Of a stretch of 29,645 nt of DNA, positions 6,282 to 15,221 are shown in pieces. The stretch is from CAZYYO01 sp964650965 (GTDB lineage Bacteria > Bacillota > Clostridia > Lachnospirales > Lachnospiraceae). A program made the position numbers and the translations under genes. The notes below the pieces were generated by a model. The model was not told the origin of the DNA. It worked only from the letters and a program-made list of their open reading frames with translations, and made no database searches. The DNA lies in contig CAZYYO010000030.1 in assembly GCA_964650965.1 (NCBI GenBank), positions 1-29,645 of the forward strand, given 5' to 3'. Each line of letters starts with the position of its first letter. Position 1 is the first letter of the stretch.

Positions 6282-8303
6282 TTATGGGGTTACTAGGCTA
6301 TTCTCTATCGGGGCATCGTCTGTAACCTTAATCTCATCTAGAAATTCCATTGGTGTCAGCCCCTGATGAATCTTATTCATATAATTCTGCCAGATACTTC
6401 CCGGATAAGAAGCCCCAGACAATCCAGGCAATTCTTTCGGCTGGTCATATCCAACCCATACACTGGTTGTGTAATACCTGGTATATCCTACAAACCAACC
6501 ATCCTTATTATCATTGGTGGTTCCTGTCTTACCGGCGCTTGGCATACCATCCAGGCCCAATCCTCTGGCTGTTCCGCTGGTGATAACGCCTTCTAAAATA
6601 TCCGTCATTGCCCGTGCGGCATTCTCCTTATACACAATGGTTTCCACCTGAGATGCCTGATATACCACGTTGCCCTGGGCATCTGTAATCTTCATGACAC
6701 AGGTTGGTTCCCTATAATTTCCATCATTTTCTATTGTAGCATAACCCTTCGCCATTTCCAATTGGGAAACGCCATTTGTAAATCCTCCCAGTGCAGCTGC
6801 CTGGCGTTCGTCATTTGCATCTAGTCTTGCAAAGCCCATATTCTTCAAATATCCAATGCCAACCGAAGGTGTTAACTCTTCAAATATTTTCCAGGCTATG
6901 GTGTTCTTTGATAATTCTACGGCTCTTCGCAGGGTTATTTCTCCTGCATATTTTCCATCTGCATTGGATGGTCCATCTGCTATAGGTTCATCTCTTACTA
7001 TAGTATCTGCTGTATCATTACGTTCCAATGCCGGGGTATATACAATCAAGGGTTTGATTGCACTTCCTGGCTGACGATAGCTTTGATATGCCCGATTTAA
7101 GGTATACCCAGACAAATCCTGTCCTCTACCTCCTACAATGGCATTTACCATGCCTGTGGTATTATCAATACATACTGCTGCACTTTGCAGTGCATATACG
7201 CCATCTTCTCCTGTTTCTGTAAATTGTGCCAATGTGTCGTCAATGGATGCCTGAAGCTCCCGCTCCTTATTTAAATCCAATGAAGTGTAAATACGATATC
7301 CCCCCGTATATAATTTCTTGTTATATTCCCGATAATTCTCTTCGTAGCTATCCTGGTATGCTTCTTTGTCCTGCGCATTCTCAAACTGGGTCTGAAACTG
7401 GAAGCCAGCTTGTTCCATCAGTGCTCTCGTCGCGCAGTAATAGGTGTAGGTTTCTGCATAATTATTTTTTATCTGTCCCGGCCGCTCCAGGGTAATCTCT
7501 TCTGCCTTCGCCTCCTGGTAGGAACTTTCGGAAATCAGCTGATCCTCTAACATATTTTTTAGAATCTTATTTCTGCGCTTCTTTGTATGCTGTGGATTTT
7601 CTACCGGATCGTAATAGGTTGGACTATTGGGAATTCCACATAGATACGCTATTTGTGATAAGGACAGCTGTGAGATGTCTTTATTAAAATATCCTTTGCT
7701 GGCTGCCTGTATGCCATAATATCCATTTCCAAAATATACATTATTCAGATAGTACTCCAAAATATCTTCCTTGGAATATTTCTTCTCTAATTCTACTGCA
7801 ATAAAAATTTCTTCTACCTTACGCTCCCAGGTTTTTTCCTGGGTAAGAAAGATATTTCTTGCCAGCTGCTGGGTGATGGTGCTTCCTCCCTGGGTCGCTT
7901 CTCCATTGCGAATCATAGCCCATACAGCTCTAAGAATTGCCTTATAATCCACGCCATGGTGCTGATAGAACTTCTTATCTTCAATACTGACGGTAGCCTG
8001 GCGCACATAAATGGGGATGTCTTCATAGGATAGATAATATACATCCTTCTCCCCCTTTAAGACAGAAATCAGCTCCCCACTGGCATCATAAACAAGGCTT
8101 GTCTGACTTGCACGAAAAGTCTCGTCTGTGGAATTATTTACAAAGGAAATGGCTTCCTGCTTCATTTGGGTAACCTTAGACGCATAGCCTCCTACATAGT
8201 AGTAAGTAACTGCTGCAATCACAAGAAGCATCAGGAAGAATTGTATTTTGAAGAATCTCCAGATTTTCTGGGTCTTTGTCCTCTTTCTTTTCTTTTTGCT
8301 CAT
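6282..8303 (-). CDS. Class A penicillin-binding protein (bifunctional transglycosylase/transpeptidase)
   Basis: This 673-residue peptidoglycan synthase is anchored by one N-terminal helix (about 20-38) after a short Lys/Arg-rich cytoplasmic tail. The GT51 transglycosylase domain (about 65-240) has catalytic Glu in EDKKFYQHHGVD (E108), then GGSTITQQLARN (139-150) and the KVEEIFIAVELEKKYSKEDI region. The transpeptidase domain (about 365-650) has SAIK (S414, K417), SKN (465-467) and KTGTT (592-596), so all three penicillin-binding motifs are intact. It ends shortly after the KTG domain, with no PASTA or fibronectin extension. It polymerises glycan strands and cross-links them outside the membrane. 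Start ATG 8303 has AGGAGA upstream; the promoter is at 8331-8359. Confidence 0.94.
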   Translation of the reverse strand: MSKKKRKRTKTQKIWRFFKIQFFLMLLVIAAVTYYYVGGYASKVTQMKQEAISFVNNSTDETFRASQTSLVYDASGELISVLKGEKDVYYLSYEDIPIYVRQATVSIEDKKFYQHHGVDYKAILRAVWAMIRNGEATQGGSTITQQLARNIFLTQEKTWERKVEEIFIAVELEKKYSKEDILEYYLNNVYFGNGYYGIQAASKGYFNKDISQLSLSQIAYLCGIPNSPTYYDPVENPQHTKKRRNKILKNMLEDQLISESSYQEAKAEEITLERPGQIKNNYAETYTYYCATRALMEQAGFQFQTQFENAQDKEAYQDSYEENYREYNKKLYTGGYRIYTSLDLNKERELQASIDDTLAQFTETGEDGVYALQSAAVCIDNTTGMVNAIVGGRGQDLSGYTLNRAYQSYRQPGSAIKPLIVYTPALERNDTADTIVRDEPIADGPSNADGKYAGEITLRRAVELSKNTIAWKIFEELTPSVGIGYLKNMGFARLDANDERQAAALGGFTNGVSQLEMAKGYATIENDGNYREPTCVMKITDAQGNVVYQASQVETIVYKENAARAMTDILEGVITSGTARGLGLDGMPSAGKTGTTNDNKDGWFVGYTRYYTTSVWVGYDQPKELPGLSGASYPGSIWQNYMNKIHQGLTPMEFLDEIKVTDDAPIENSLVTP

Positions 8304-8330
8304 TGCATTCTCCTATCATCTGCTGATTTT

Positions 8331-8359
8331 ATTCTACACGTTTCTTATGTATTTCTCAA
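8331..8359 (-). promoter_or_regulatory. Predicted sigma-A promoter of the PBP-glcK unit
   Basis: On the minus strand TTGAGA (8359-8354) and TAGAAT (8336-8331) are spaced 17 bases apart. Predicted start is about 8324, some 20 bases before the start codon, leaving just room for the ribosome site. It begins immediately after the spoVT terminator, so spoVT and the PBP gene are separate units. Confidence 0.6.
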
Positions 8360-8387
8360 CAAAATAAGCAGACCGAAGCCTGCTTAT
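8360..8387 (-). terminator. Rho-independent terminator of spoVT
   Basis: On the minus strand ATAAGCAG (8387-8380) pairs with CTGCTTAT (8371-8364). A G-T and a C-G pair continue the stem to a TTCG tetraloop, and TTTTG follows. It lies about 30 bases after the spoVT stop. Confidence 0.85.
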
Positions 8388-8416
8388 CATATTCTGCCAT
8401 TTCCTTATGATTTTTT

Positions 8417-8965
8417 CTATTGCTCCATCTGGCTCCCTAGGAATCCTGCTGCTGTCATAACCAGCTTCTGCTCCATTTCACTCATCATTTTCTCTTCATC
8501 TCTGCTGTACATCACAACGCTTCCAATGGCATCTCCCTGAGAAATAATGGTTGCCGCCGATTGGGAATAATACTCGTCCTCATTCCCTTCTGTAATAGGA
8601 ATAAATCCTTCCTGTCCTCGAAAAGAGACCCAATTATCTCTCTCTTCTATGCGGTCTTCTAATTCCTTGCTAATAGCCTTCCCCTCGAAATCCTTCTTTC
8701 GGCTTCCGCTAGCAGCCACGATTCGGTCTTTGTCTGTGATGCACACCAGATAGCCTGTGGTCTCCGACAGGGACTTAGCATATTGGGCAGCAAATGCAGA
8801 TAGCTCACCAATGGGAGAATATTTTTTTAGAATGATTTCCCCCTCTTGATCTGTGAAAATCTCCAGCGGCTCCCCTTCTCTGATTCTCAGAGTTCGTCTA
8901 ATTTCCTTTGGTACAACGACTCTCCCTAAATCATCAATACGTCTTACGATTCCTGTAGCCTTCAT
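8417..8965 (-). CDS. spoVT: Stage V sporulation protein T (SpoVT)
   Basis: This 182-residue DNA-binding regulator of forespore gene expression has an N-terminal AbrB-type swapped-hairpin domain (1-50: GIVRRIDDLGRVVVPKEIRR, then LRIREGEPLEI) and a C-terminal GAF-like domain (about 55-180: TTGYLVCITDKDRIVAASG and IISQGDAIGSVVMYS). In Bacillus subtilis SpoVT tunes the sigma-G regulon late in sporulation; the same role is expected here. Sequence and length match the family closely. The ATG has AGGAGG 10 bases upstream. A sigma-G-like promoter and a terminator make it a single-gene unit. Its presence indicates an organism with a sporulation programme. Confidence 0.97.
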   Translation of the reverse strand: MKATGIVRRIDDLGRVVVPKEIRRTLRIREGEPLEIFTDQEGEIILKKYSPIGELSAFAAQYAKSLSETTGYLVCITDKDRIVAASGSRKKDFEGKAISKELEDRIEERDNWVSFRGQEGFIPITEGNEDEYYSQSAATIISQGDAIGSVVMYSRDEEKMMSEMEQKLVMTAAGFLGSQMEQ

Positions 8966-9028
8966 GTATTATTTTCCTCCTGTAATTTCTACCATTTCTG
9001 TACAATTTCCATACTTGTACTCTGCTGT

Positions 9029-9058
9029 TATTATGTGGAAATCAAGAAGGATTATACA
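9029..9058 (-). promoter_or_regulatory. Sigma-G-like promoter of spoVT
   Basis: On the minus strand TGTATA (9058-9053; fits GHATR) and CATAATA (9035-9029; fits CATnHTA) are separated by 17 bases. This resembles the known sigma-G consensus, and spoVT is a sigma-G gene in Bacillus subtilis. Predicted start is about 9022. The leader contains a 6-bp inverted repeat, GTACAA/TTGTAC, at 9000-9020. Confidence 0.6.
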
Positions 9059-9074
9059 TAAGTAAGTTCATGTT

Positions 9075-11750
9075 CTAATGGTTCTTTATATATTTTGCCA
9101 TTGTTTCGTACATGGTATCCGGATTGATTGGCTTGGAAATATGGGCATTCATGCCAGCTTCCAGTGCTGCTCGTATATCTTCTGAAAAGGCATTCGCGGT
9201 CATGGCAATGATCGGGATTGTTTTTGCATCCGGACGAGATAAGCTTCGAATTTCTCTGGTAGCTTTCAAACCATCCATTTCCGGCATACGTATATCCATT
9301 AGTATAAGATCATACTGGTTTTGCGTTGATCCCAAGAAAACATCTCTGCACTCTTTTCCATTTTCTACCCATTGTATATTGCATCCCACTTTTTCTAGTA
9401 GTCTTGTGGCTATTTCCGCATTCAACGGATGATCTTCTGCCATAAGAATATTTTTGCCCTTTAATTCTTCATAGGCTGTTTTCTTATCCTGTTTTGTATC
9501 TGCCAGCGCCTTTTGCACGTCTGATTTGCTTACTCGCTGAAAATCAAAATAGATGGTAAAGGTGGTTCCCACTCCCAGTTCGCTCTCTACTTCTATCCTT
9601 CCACCCATAAGCTGCACCAGACTTTTTACAATAGACAACCCCAAACCAGACCCTGCATACTGACCGGTTACTTCATTCCTCTCCTGACTAAATGGTTTGA
9701 AAAGTCGATTTTGGACAAATTCTTCACTCATTCCTATTCCCGTGTCACTGACTATAATCTTGTCATGGGAAATCATACCCTCTCGCTCTAGTAGTTGGCT
9801 GGTAAACGTGATGGTTCCCCCCGCTGGTGTAAACTTAACTGCATTTGACAGTAAATTAATAAAAATCTGCTTCATCCGCAATGGATCTACTTGTATATAG
9901 CATGAAAAATCCGCATTCATATTATCAAAAATAAAAGTGATATTTTTCTTCTCTGCTGCCGGCTTAATCAAATCAAGAACACCGTGAAGAATAGAAGCTG
10001 CCTCTATCATCACCGGCTCTAATTCCAAATTTCCACTTTCTATCCGTTGAAAATCCAGGGTATCATTGATTAATCCTAAGAGATAATCACCTGCATCTTT
10101 AATACGATGTATATTTTCTTTTAATACCTGTATTTCGTTCTCGTCCTCCGATAATTCTGCCATACCTAAAATACCATTCATAGGTGTTCGCATATCATGG
10201 CTCATTCTTGACAAAAATTCGGATTTTGCCCTTGTTGCAAGCTCCGCTTTTTCCAGAGCGGCATGCAGATTTTCTGTATTTTCCTTTTCTCTGCGACTTA
10301 CTTCCGTTACATCTTCAAGCACACTAAGAATCGCATGATGATTGGTTTCTAGATAAAAATAGGTCATTTTTTTAACAGGCTTTTCTTTGTCTTGGGATTT
10401 TAGGCGAAAAGAGAAATAATACTTACCATTTCTATCTAATTCCTTTTGTTTTACAGCTAACTCGGCCATTGACCTATAGTGCTCCTGATCCTCCTCATAG
10501 ACATACTTCTCTGTAAATTTATCCAATCCATCTATATACAGCTCCGAATACGTACGATTTACAACATCATTATTATAACAAAACGCATATAGCGCATATC
10601 GCATGGTGCGACAGTCAATAATATTAATCGCCTCATATTGTTCACTTAACAGCTTCGTTGATATCCACTGATTAATCTCCCGATTGGTAACGTCTCTGGA
10701 GTAAGAAAAAGCAATGATTTCTCCACTAACGGGTTTTCTGATTAATGTAATGGTGGTCTCTATCATCCTGGTTGTACCAGCTAAAACCACCTGATATGGG
10801 GGAATGGTAATATGTGTTTTTCCCTCGTTCCAAGCCTGAAGCATTTCTTCTGTAGAGAAAAACTTCTGAAGGTCAAGTTCGGGATAGTTTGTAACTGATT
10901 CCTCCACAACTCCCTTGGTAAGATTTACCTGATAAAATAAAATGCAGTCCTTAAGCAAATCATTGCGAAGTGCAATCTCATCCTCGTACTGCTGCTCCAT
11001 ACGCTTCTGCGCTGTTATATCAATCGATGATCCAATATATTGTTTGTCTGTAAATTTTGTAAAGATGATATGCTGCCACTGGTATTCATCCACTAAATGA
11101 TTGTAGATTCGCGCACAACAGTCACAGGATGCCACTCCCTGATTCATTTCTTCAAACAATTGAAAATACTGTTTTTCTTCGTCTGGATGAATATCTCCCG
11201 TTCCTTTAAATACTTCTGGCACGTTTTCAATCACCTGATCGTATCCATAACCTTTCCCATTGGTTATCCTTGTCTGATGCTTTGTTACATCATAAATCCA
11301 ATAAAGAATTCCTCCAGCGGTTGCTGCTATCTGAATTTGTGTATTGGCCTTGGCAAGTGCCTGCGTATTTTTCTCATAGGTGGTAACATCTGTATAGGTT
11401 ACATATGCCACATACCGATTTTGTATATGCTCCACTATTTTACCGTTCAGCTGCAGCCACCGTTCTTCTTTTTTAGTATTATAGTTGGGAATACGAATCT
11501 GAAATTCTCTATTTCCGGCAATTGCCTCCAAAACAACTTCTTTTACTTTCTCCTGGTATGCCTTTGGTACAGCATCCATTACCAATCGACCTGAAAATCT
11601 TTCTCGATTTTCCCGAGAATCCCCTATCATCTCATAGTATCCATCGTTAATATATACCAGTTCCACGGTTCCATCTGCATAGATGTTATATATCCCAACA
11701 CCTCCAGGGAGTCCATCAATGAATTTCTCTAACTGAAACTGCGTATCCAT
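9075..11750 (-). CDS. PAS-domain hybrid sensor histidine kinase/response regulator
   Basis: This 891-residue soluble hybrid kinase has no membrane segment, so it must sense a cytoplasmic signal. PAS or PAS-like modules fill 1-490: the first ends VAYVTYTDVTTYEK (about 125), the second ends YIGSSIDITAQKR (250), and two more follow, the last ending ILSVLEDVTEVSRR. HisKA carries the phosphorylatable His in MSHDMRTPMNG (H518). The HATPase domain has NLLSNAVKF (632-640), DTGIGMS (669-675) and GSGLGLSIV (700-708). A C-terminal receiver (766-890) has phospho-acceptor Asp in LMDIRMPEMDG (D819) and the conserved Lys in SKP (K873). There is no HPt or output domain, so the partner is elsewhere. It lies 35 bases after the broken kinase gene and probably in the same transcript. 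Confidence 0.93.
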   Translation of the reverse strand: MDTQFQLEKFIDGLPGGVGIYNIYADGTVELVYINDGYYEMIGDSRENRERFSGRLVMDAVPKAYQEKVKEVVLEAIAGNREFQIRIPNYNTKKEERWLQLNGKIVEHIQNRYVAYVTYTDVTTYEKNTQALAKANTQIQIAATAGGILYWIYDVTKHQTRITNGKGYGYDQVIENVPEVFKGTGDIHPDEEKQYFQLFEEMNQGVASCDCCARIYNHLVDEYQWQHIIFTKFTDKQYIGSSIDITAQKRMEQQYEDEIALRNDLLKDCILFYQVNLTKGVVEESVTNYPELDLQKFFSTEEMLQAWNEGKTHITIPPYQVVLAGTTRMIETTITLIRKPVSGEIIAFSYSRDVTNREINQWISTKLLSEQYEAINIIDCRTMRYALYAFCYNNDVVNRTYSELYIDGLDKFTEKYVYEEDQEHYRSMAELAVKQKELDRNGKYYFSFRLKSQDKEKPVKKMTYFYLETNHHAILSVLEDVTEVSRREKENTENLHAALEKAELATRAKSEFLSRMSHDMRTPMNGILGMAELSEDENEIQVLKENIHRIKDAGDYLLGLINDTLDFQRIESGNLELEPVMIEAASILHGVLDLIKPAAEKKNITFIFDNMNADFSCYIQVDPLRMKQIFINLLSNAVKFTPAGGTITFTSQLLEREGMISHDKIIVSDTGIGMSEEFVQNRLFKPFSQERNEVTGQYAGSGLGLSIVKSLVQLMGGRIEVESELGVGTTFTIYFDFQRVSKSDVQKALADTKQDKKTAYEELKGKNILMAEDHPLNAEIATRLLEKVGCNIQWVENGKECRDVFLGSTQNQYDLILMDIRMPEMDGLKATREIRSLSRPDAKTIPIIAMTANAFSEDIRAALEAGMNAHISKPINPDTMYETMAKYIKNH

Positions 11751-11785
11751 ATTATCCCCCTCATCATCTATTGTATCAGCTTTAA

Positions 11786-13435
11786 CTACTTGGAAAACTT
11801 CATAAGCACATCAAACAGCTTGTCGTAATTCACTGGTTTGGCAATATGGGCGTTCATTCCCTTGGACAATGCTTCTGCCACATCTTCTGCAAATGCATTG
11901 GCAGTCATTGCAATAATTGGAATTGTTTTTGCTTCGGGATGGTTGGATTCCCGAATTTTCTTCGTAGCTTCGTATCCATCTAGTACCGGCATCTGCACAT
12001 CCATTAAAATCAGCTGATAGGTGCCAGCTTCTTTGGAGGTGAAAATATCGTAAGCCTCCTGTCCGTTTACCGCCTGATCTACAATCACTCCTGCCTTTTC
12101 CAACATGGTTACCGCAATATCCATATTCATTTCATTATCTTCAGCCAGAAGAATATGAACTCCCTCCATATTAATAGGTTTCTGGCTTTCCTGAAGTTCA
12201 GCCTCCGGATCATACTTTCCAAACGTTGATACCAGAAGATCAAATAATGTGGACTGGAACAATGGTTTGGCAATTACCTTATTGACTCCGGCAGCTTTTG
12301 CCTCATCCTCAAACTCTGATACATCATAAGCGGTGGCAATAATAATAGGAAGTTCCTGTCCAAATTCTTCTCGGATTAATCCTGCAACCTGTACACCGTT
12401 CATTTCGGGCATGCTCCAATCTAAAATACACATATCATATGCATTATCTACCCGAGCTCTTCTTTGAAGCCGTCGTAAAGCATCTTTGCCGCTGGTAACA
12501 GAATCTGCCTGAACTCCACAGCGTTTTAACATCATTTTTACATAAGAACACTCATTGTCCATGTCATCAACAACCAGAACACGTACATGGGAGTAATCCT
12601 CATGGCGAACCTCCAGAGCCTTATGCTCCTTTGCCTTTTCAAAATGCATGGTTACAGTGAAGGTTGTGCCCTCATTCTGTTTGCTATCCACCTGAATATT
12701 TCCACCCATCATATGAACCAAGTTATTAGTAATGGAAAGTCCCAAGCCACTTCCACCATATTTTTTCGCAGTGGAAGCATCTTCCTGTTCAAATGGTTGG
12801 AATAGTCGAGACATATATTCCTCGCTCATTCCAATTCCAGTATCCCGGACTATAAATTGAACGTAAACCTCATTATGCGCATCCTCCGGATTCAGCTGGG
12901 TAATATGTAATGTTACACTTCCATCTTCTGGTGTAAACTTCACTGCATTAGAAAGAAGATTCATTATAATCTGATTTAATCGCAGCTGGTCACCAATGAC
13001 CCATTCTTCTGTTAATGCATCTACCTGTGTTTCAAATCGTACATTCTTGGCTTTGGCATTTTGATAGAAAATTGCAGTAATATCGGAGATTTCCTTCTTC
13101 AGGTCGAACTCCTCATTTGCAATTTTCATCTTGCCACTTTCTATGGAGGACATATCTAATACATCATTAATAATCTGCAGCAAATGCTTGGATGCAATCT
13201 GGCTGTTGTCAATGCAGTGATTGATTTTTTCTAAATTATCATCCGAATCCTTTGCAATAGATAAATATCCAATAATCGCATTCAGCGGAGTACGAATCTC
13301 ATGGCTCATCTTAGACAGGAAAGAGCCTTTCGCCTGACTTCCCTGCTGTGCAAGCTTAAATGCATCCTCTAAAGCCTGTTTCTGTTGGATTTCCTTCGTC
13401 TTTAAATCATGAATATCCTTAATTAATACCAGCAC
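11786..13435 (-). CDS. C-terminal fragment of the broken hybrid kinase (HisKA, HATPase, two receivers)
   Basis: These 549 residues count from GTG 13435, though the frame continues unbroken from the TAA at 13448-13450 and no ribosome site precedes the GTG. HisKA is MSHEIRTPLNA (H45). HATPase has NLLSNAVKF (159-167), DTGIGMS (198-204) and GGSGLGLSI (227-235). The first receiver has ILDWSMPEMNG (D339) and the second LMDVQMPVLDG (D479). All phosphotransfer residues are present; what is lost is connection to the sensor. Confidence 0.65.
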   Translation of the reverse strand: MLVLIKDIHDLKTKEIQQKQALEDAFKLAQQGSQAKGSFLSKMSHEIRTPLNAIIGYLSIAKDSDDNLEKINHCIDNSQIASKHLLQIINDVLDMSSIESGKMKIANEEFDLKKEISDITAIFYQNAKAKNVRFETQVDALTEEWVIGDQLRLNQIIMNLLSNAVKFTPEDGSVTLHITQLNPEDAHNEVYVQFIVRDTGIGMSEEYMSRLFQPFEQEDASTAKKYGGSGLGLSITNNLVHMMGGNIQVDSKQNEGTTFTVTMHFEKAKEHKALEVRHEDYSHVRVLVVDDMDNECSYVKMMLKRCGVQADSVTSGKDALRRLQRRARVDNAYDMCILDWSMPEMNGVQVAGLIREEFGQELPIIIATAYDVSEFEDEAKAAGVNKVIAKPLFQSTLFDLLVSTFGKYDPEAELQESQKPINMEGVHILLAEDNEMNMDIAVTMLEKAGVIVDQAVNGQEAYDIFTSKEAGTYQLILMDVQMPVLDGYEATKKIRESNHPEAKTIPIIAMTANAFAEDVAEALSKGMNAHIAKPVNYDKLFDVLMKFSK

Positions 13436-13447
13436 CTTAAATGGATT

Positions 13448-14899
13448 TTATTTGGACATGGGGATTCCTAAAACAATAACATTACACCATCGATATTCCG
13501 GATTCTCATACCACTTCATGCGGCATTCCCAATAGGAGCTCTGCGCATTCTCACACATAATGCGCAGTTGGTCTTCATTATACCGCTGATATGCCTCTTC
13601 TCTGTCTTCTTCATGGAATAAATCAAAGGGCATGCCAGGATAGGATACGGTATGCTTTTGTAACCGATTATCCTGGAGATAGTATCTTGTAATCGTATGC
13701 TCCTGAATATCAAGCTCCTCAACGCCATCCTCGGCCATACAGATATAGGACATGAAGCGATCATATTCCGCTTCCTTTTCTTCCTTCAGTCGCTTGGTAT
13801 CTGATAGTGCCTTCTTTAACAAATCAACGCTTTCTGCTGCATCTCTCATAGCTATACACATGGTAGGAGTTCCATCACAGGTAAATTTCATCTTGGAGAT
13901 TTCAATGGTTTTCTCCTTGAATGTTCCTGTCTCCTTATCCTGCATCCGCATAAAGAAACGTTTGCTTAGTAAGGTAAGAGTCTCTTCCTTCCACTCCCTT
14001 ACTGCATCTTCTCCTAAAAACGCTTCTAGCTCTGATGCATCCTCCGGATGAACCAGTCTGGATTTCAACAGTTCAAACAGGCTTGCATAGGAACTGTTCT
14101 TACTGTTTTTGCGCGCAAGATCATTTCCAGAAAACTGCATTTTCTTTAAATCAACATACAAACGTTCCATGTAAGTTGCATCTGCAACCCGACACAGTCT
14201 CATATCACGCCACATGTATTCCCGATCATTTCTCAGATACCAGTAATACAAAAATGCTTCTAATAATATAAGCAGAAGGGTGATAATTAATATATTAAAA
14301 AATTCATGGATAAACACCTGGATAAATGGAACCAAAACACATATATAATTGCCCTGTTGATCCTCCCGTATATATACCAGCTTGATTTCTCCATCTACTT
14401 TCTTGATTAACAGATTCTCTGGAGATTTCTGTGTTGCCAAAAGTGCAGCAGATAATTCTTCTGACACAATGGAATCTGGCTGATATACATTGTGGGCGAA
14501 GTCCTGCTGGGCTGTGCTGGTTAATATGTACCCTTGTGGATCATAAAGGAATATTTTCTCTCCTGCATATGGCATCTCTCTGGCCGCAAGCAGATTGGAA
14601 ATTTCCTTAATCTTTAAATCCAAATCAAAAGATATCTCATCATTGTATTTCTGAGCAATGGACATTAGTATATATCCGTCATCTGTCAGATAGGATGGAT
14701 CCAGATAGGTAACGTAGGGAGCAACAATTGTAGCCTGTCCATCTGCCTGCTGCGCCTGTTGATACCAAGGTCTCGTGGAAGCATCATAATTGGAATAATC
14801 ACCATAATTCCAGCTGTGGGCGTATCCCCCTTTGTAAGTGAAGGCAATACCATCATAAATTTCATCTCCACCAAATGCTTCCTGAAACTCACTTTCCAT
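13448..14899 (-). CDS. Middle fragment of the broken hybrid kinase (Cache-type sensor, helix, PAS)
   Basis: These 483 residues count from ATG 14899, but the frame is open from 14920 and the ATG has no ribosome site. The extracellular part (about 1-190) includes STRPWYQQAQ (41-50), a typical Cache-domain feature. A membrane helix follows (about 196-222), then a PAS-like region ending WCNVIVLGIPMSK before TAA. On its own it would be a sensor without a kinase. Confidence 0.6.
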   Translation of the reverse strand: MESEFQEAFGGDEIYDGIAFTYKGGYAHSWNYGDYSNYDASTRPWYQQAQQADGQATIVAPYVTYLDPSYLTDDGYILMSIAQKYNDEISFDLDLKIKEISNLLAAREMPYAGEKIFLYDPQGYILTSTAQQDFAHNVYQPDSIVSEELSAALLATQKSPENLLIKKVDGEIKLVYIREDQQGNYICVLVPFIQVFIHEFFNILIITLLLILLEAFLYYWYLRNDREYMWRDMRLCRVADATYMERLYVDLKKMQFSGNDLARKNSKNSSYASLFELLKSRLVHPEDASELEAFLGEDAVREWKEETLTLLSKRFFMRMQDKETGTFKEKTIEISKMKFTCDGTPTMCIAMRDAAESVDLLKKALSDTKRLKEEKEAEYDRFMSYICMAEDGVEELDIQEHTITRYYLQDNRLQKHTVSYPGMPFDLFHEEDREEAYQRYNEDQLRIMCENAQSSYWECRMKWYENPEYRWCNVIVLGIPMSK

Positions 14900-14915
14900 G
14901 CTTAAAGCCAGCTGC

Positions 14916-15176
14916 TCATTTCATCAAAGGAAGAATTTTCTGCTGAATAGGAATCAACATAGTCTGAAAGATTTTGATATATCCCTTCATCAGTGTCTCA
15001 TATTCTTTGTCCACTTCCTGTGTGGCCTGCATGGCAGATTCTTCTACCGTTTTAAATCCGGTCAAAATCACAGACACACTAATGCATACCGTAAGTACAA
15101 AACCTATAAAAAAGGCTATGGTAGCTTTTCTTCGTTTGCTTCTATATACGATTCTGGATTCTTCCAATCTATCCAT
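14916..15176 (-). CDS. N-terminal fragment of the broken hybrid kinase (first membrane helix)
   Basis: These 86 residues have a basic start, one hydrophobic helix (about 20-40: FFIGFVLTVCISVSVILTG) and a helical extracellular beginning ending LPLMK before TGA. The layout is that of a Cache-type receptor cut just inside its sensor domain. ATG 15176 has GGGAG 7 bases upstream and lies 45 bases after the aldo/keto reductase, so it is the only one of the three pieces with a proper start. Confidence 0.6.
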   Translation of the reverse strand: MDRLEESRIVYRSKRRKATIAFFIGFVLTVCISVSVILTGFKTVEESAMQATQEVDKEYETLMKGYIKIFQTMLIPIQQKILPLMK

Positions 15177-15221
15177 GGTATTTCTCCCATTTCTTTCGAA
15201 AATTATCTTTTGACTGTGTCT

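Larger units (their letters stand above)
11786..15176 (-). pseudogene. Third hybrid histidine kinase, broken by a frameshift and an in-frame stop
   Basis: Three consecutive open frames together encode one membrane-bound hybrid kinase of about 1,130 residues. Frame one (15176-14916) holds the N-terminus and first helix. Frame two (13448 up to 14920) holds the extracellular sensor, second helix and PAS region. Frame three (11786 up to 13447) holds HisKA, HATPase and two receivers. Between one and two the frame shifts by one base in AAATGA (14921-14916); removing one A of the AAA run restores M-N-E-Q-L-A-L-S. Between two and three there is only a TAA (13450-13448) in the same frame, and the code continues N-P-F-K-V-L-V-L without a break. 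The start has GGGAG upstream. Catalytic motifs are otherwise intact, so the decay looks recent, or one or both changes could be sequence errors. Confidence 0.85.

Noticed and set aside
5759..6325. Long plus-strand open frame opposite glcK (188 residues)
   Set aside because: It is fully antisense to a clear ROK kinase, has no ribosome site and reads as low-quality Cys/Ser/His-rich sequence.
11097..11594. Plus-strand open frame (165 residues) opposite the first hybrid kinase
   Set aside because: Antisense shadow of well conserved PAS coding sequence, with no start signals.
13448..13450. Stop codon between kinase fragments read as a recoded or selenocysteine codon
   Set aside because: The codon is TAA, not TGA, and I see no recoding element; a mutation or sequence error is simpler.
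14916..14924. Programmed +1 frameshift in the kinase gene
   Set aside because: There is no known slippery site such as CTT-TGA or an upstream internal ribosome site, and a second break downstream argues for decay.
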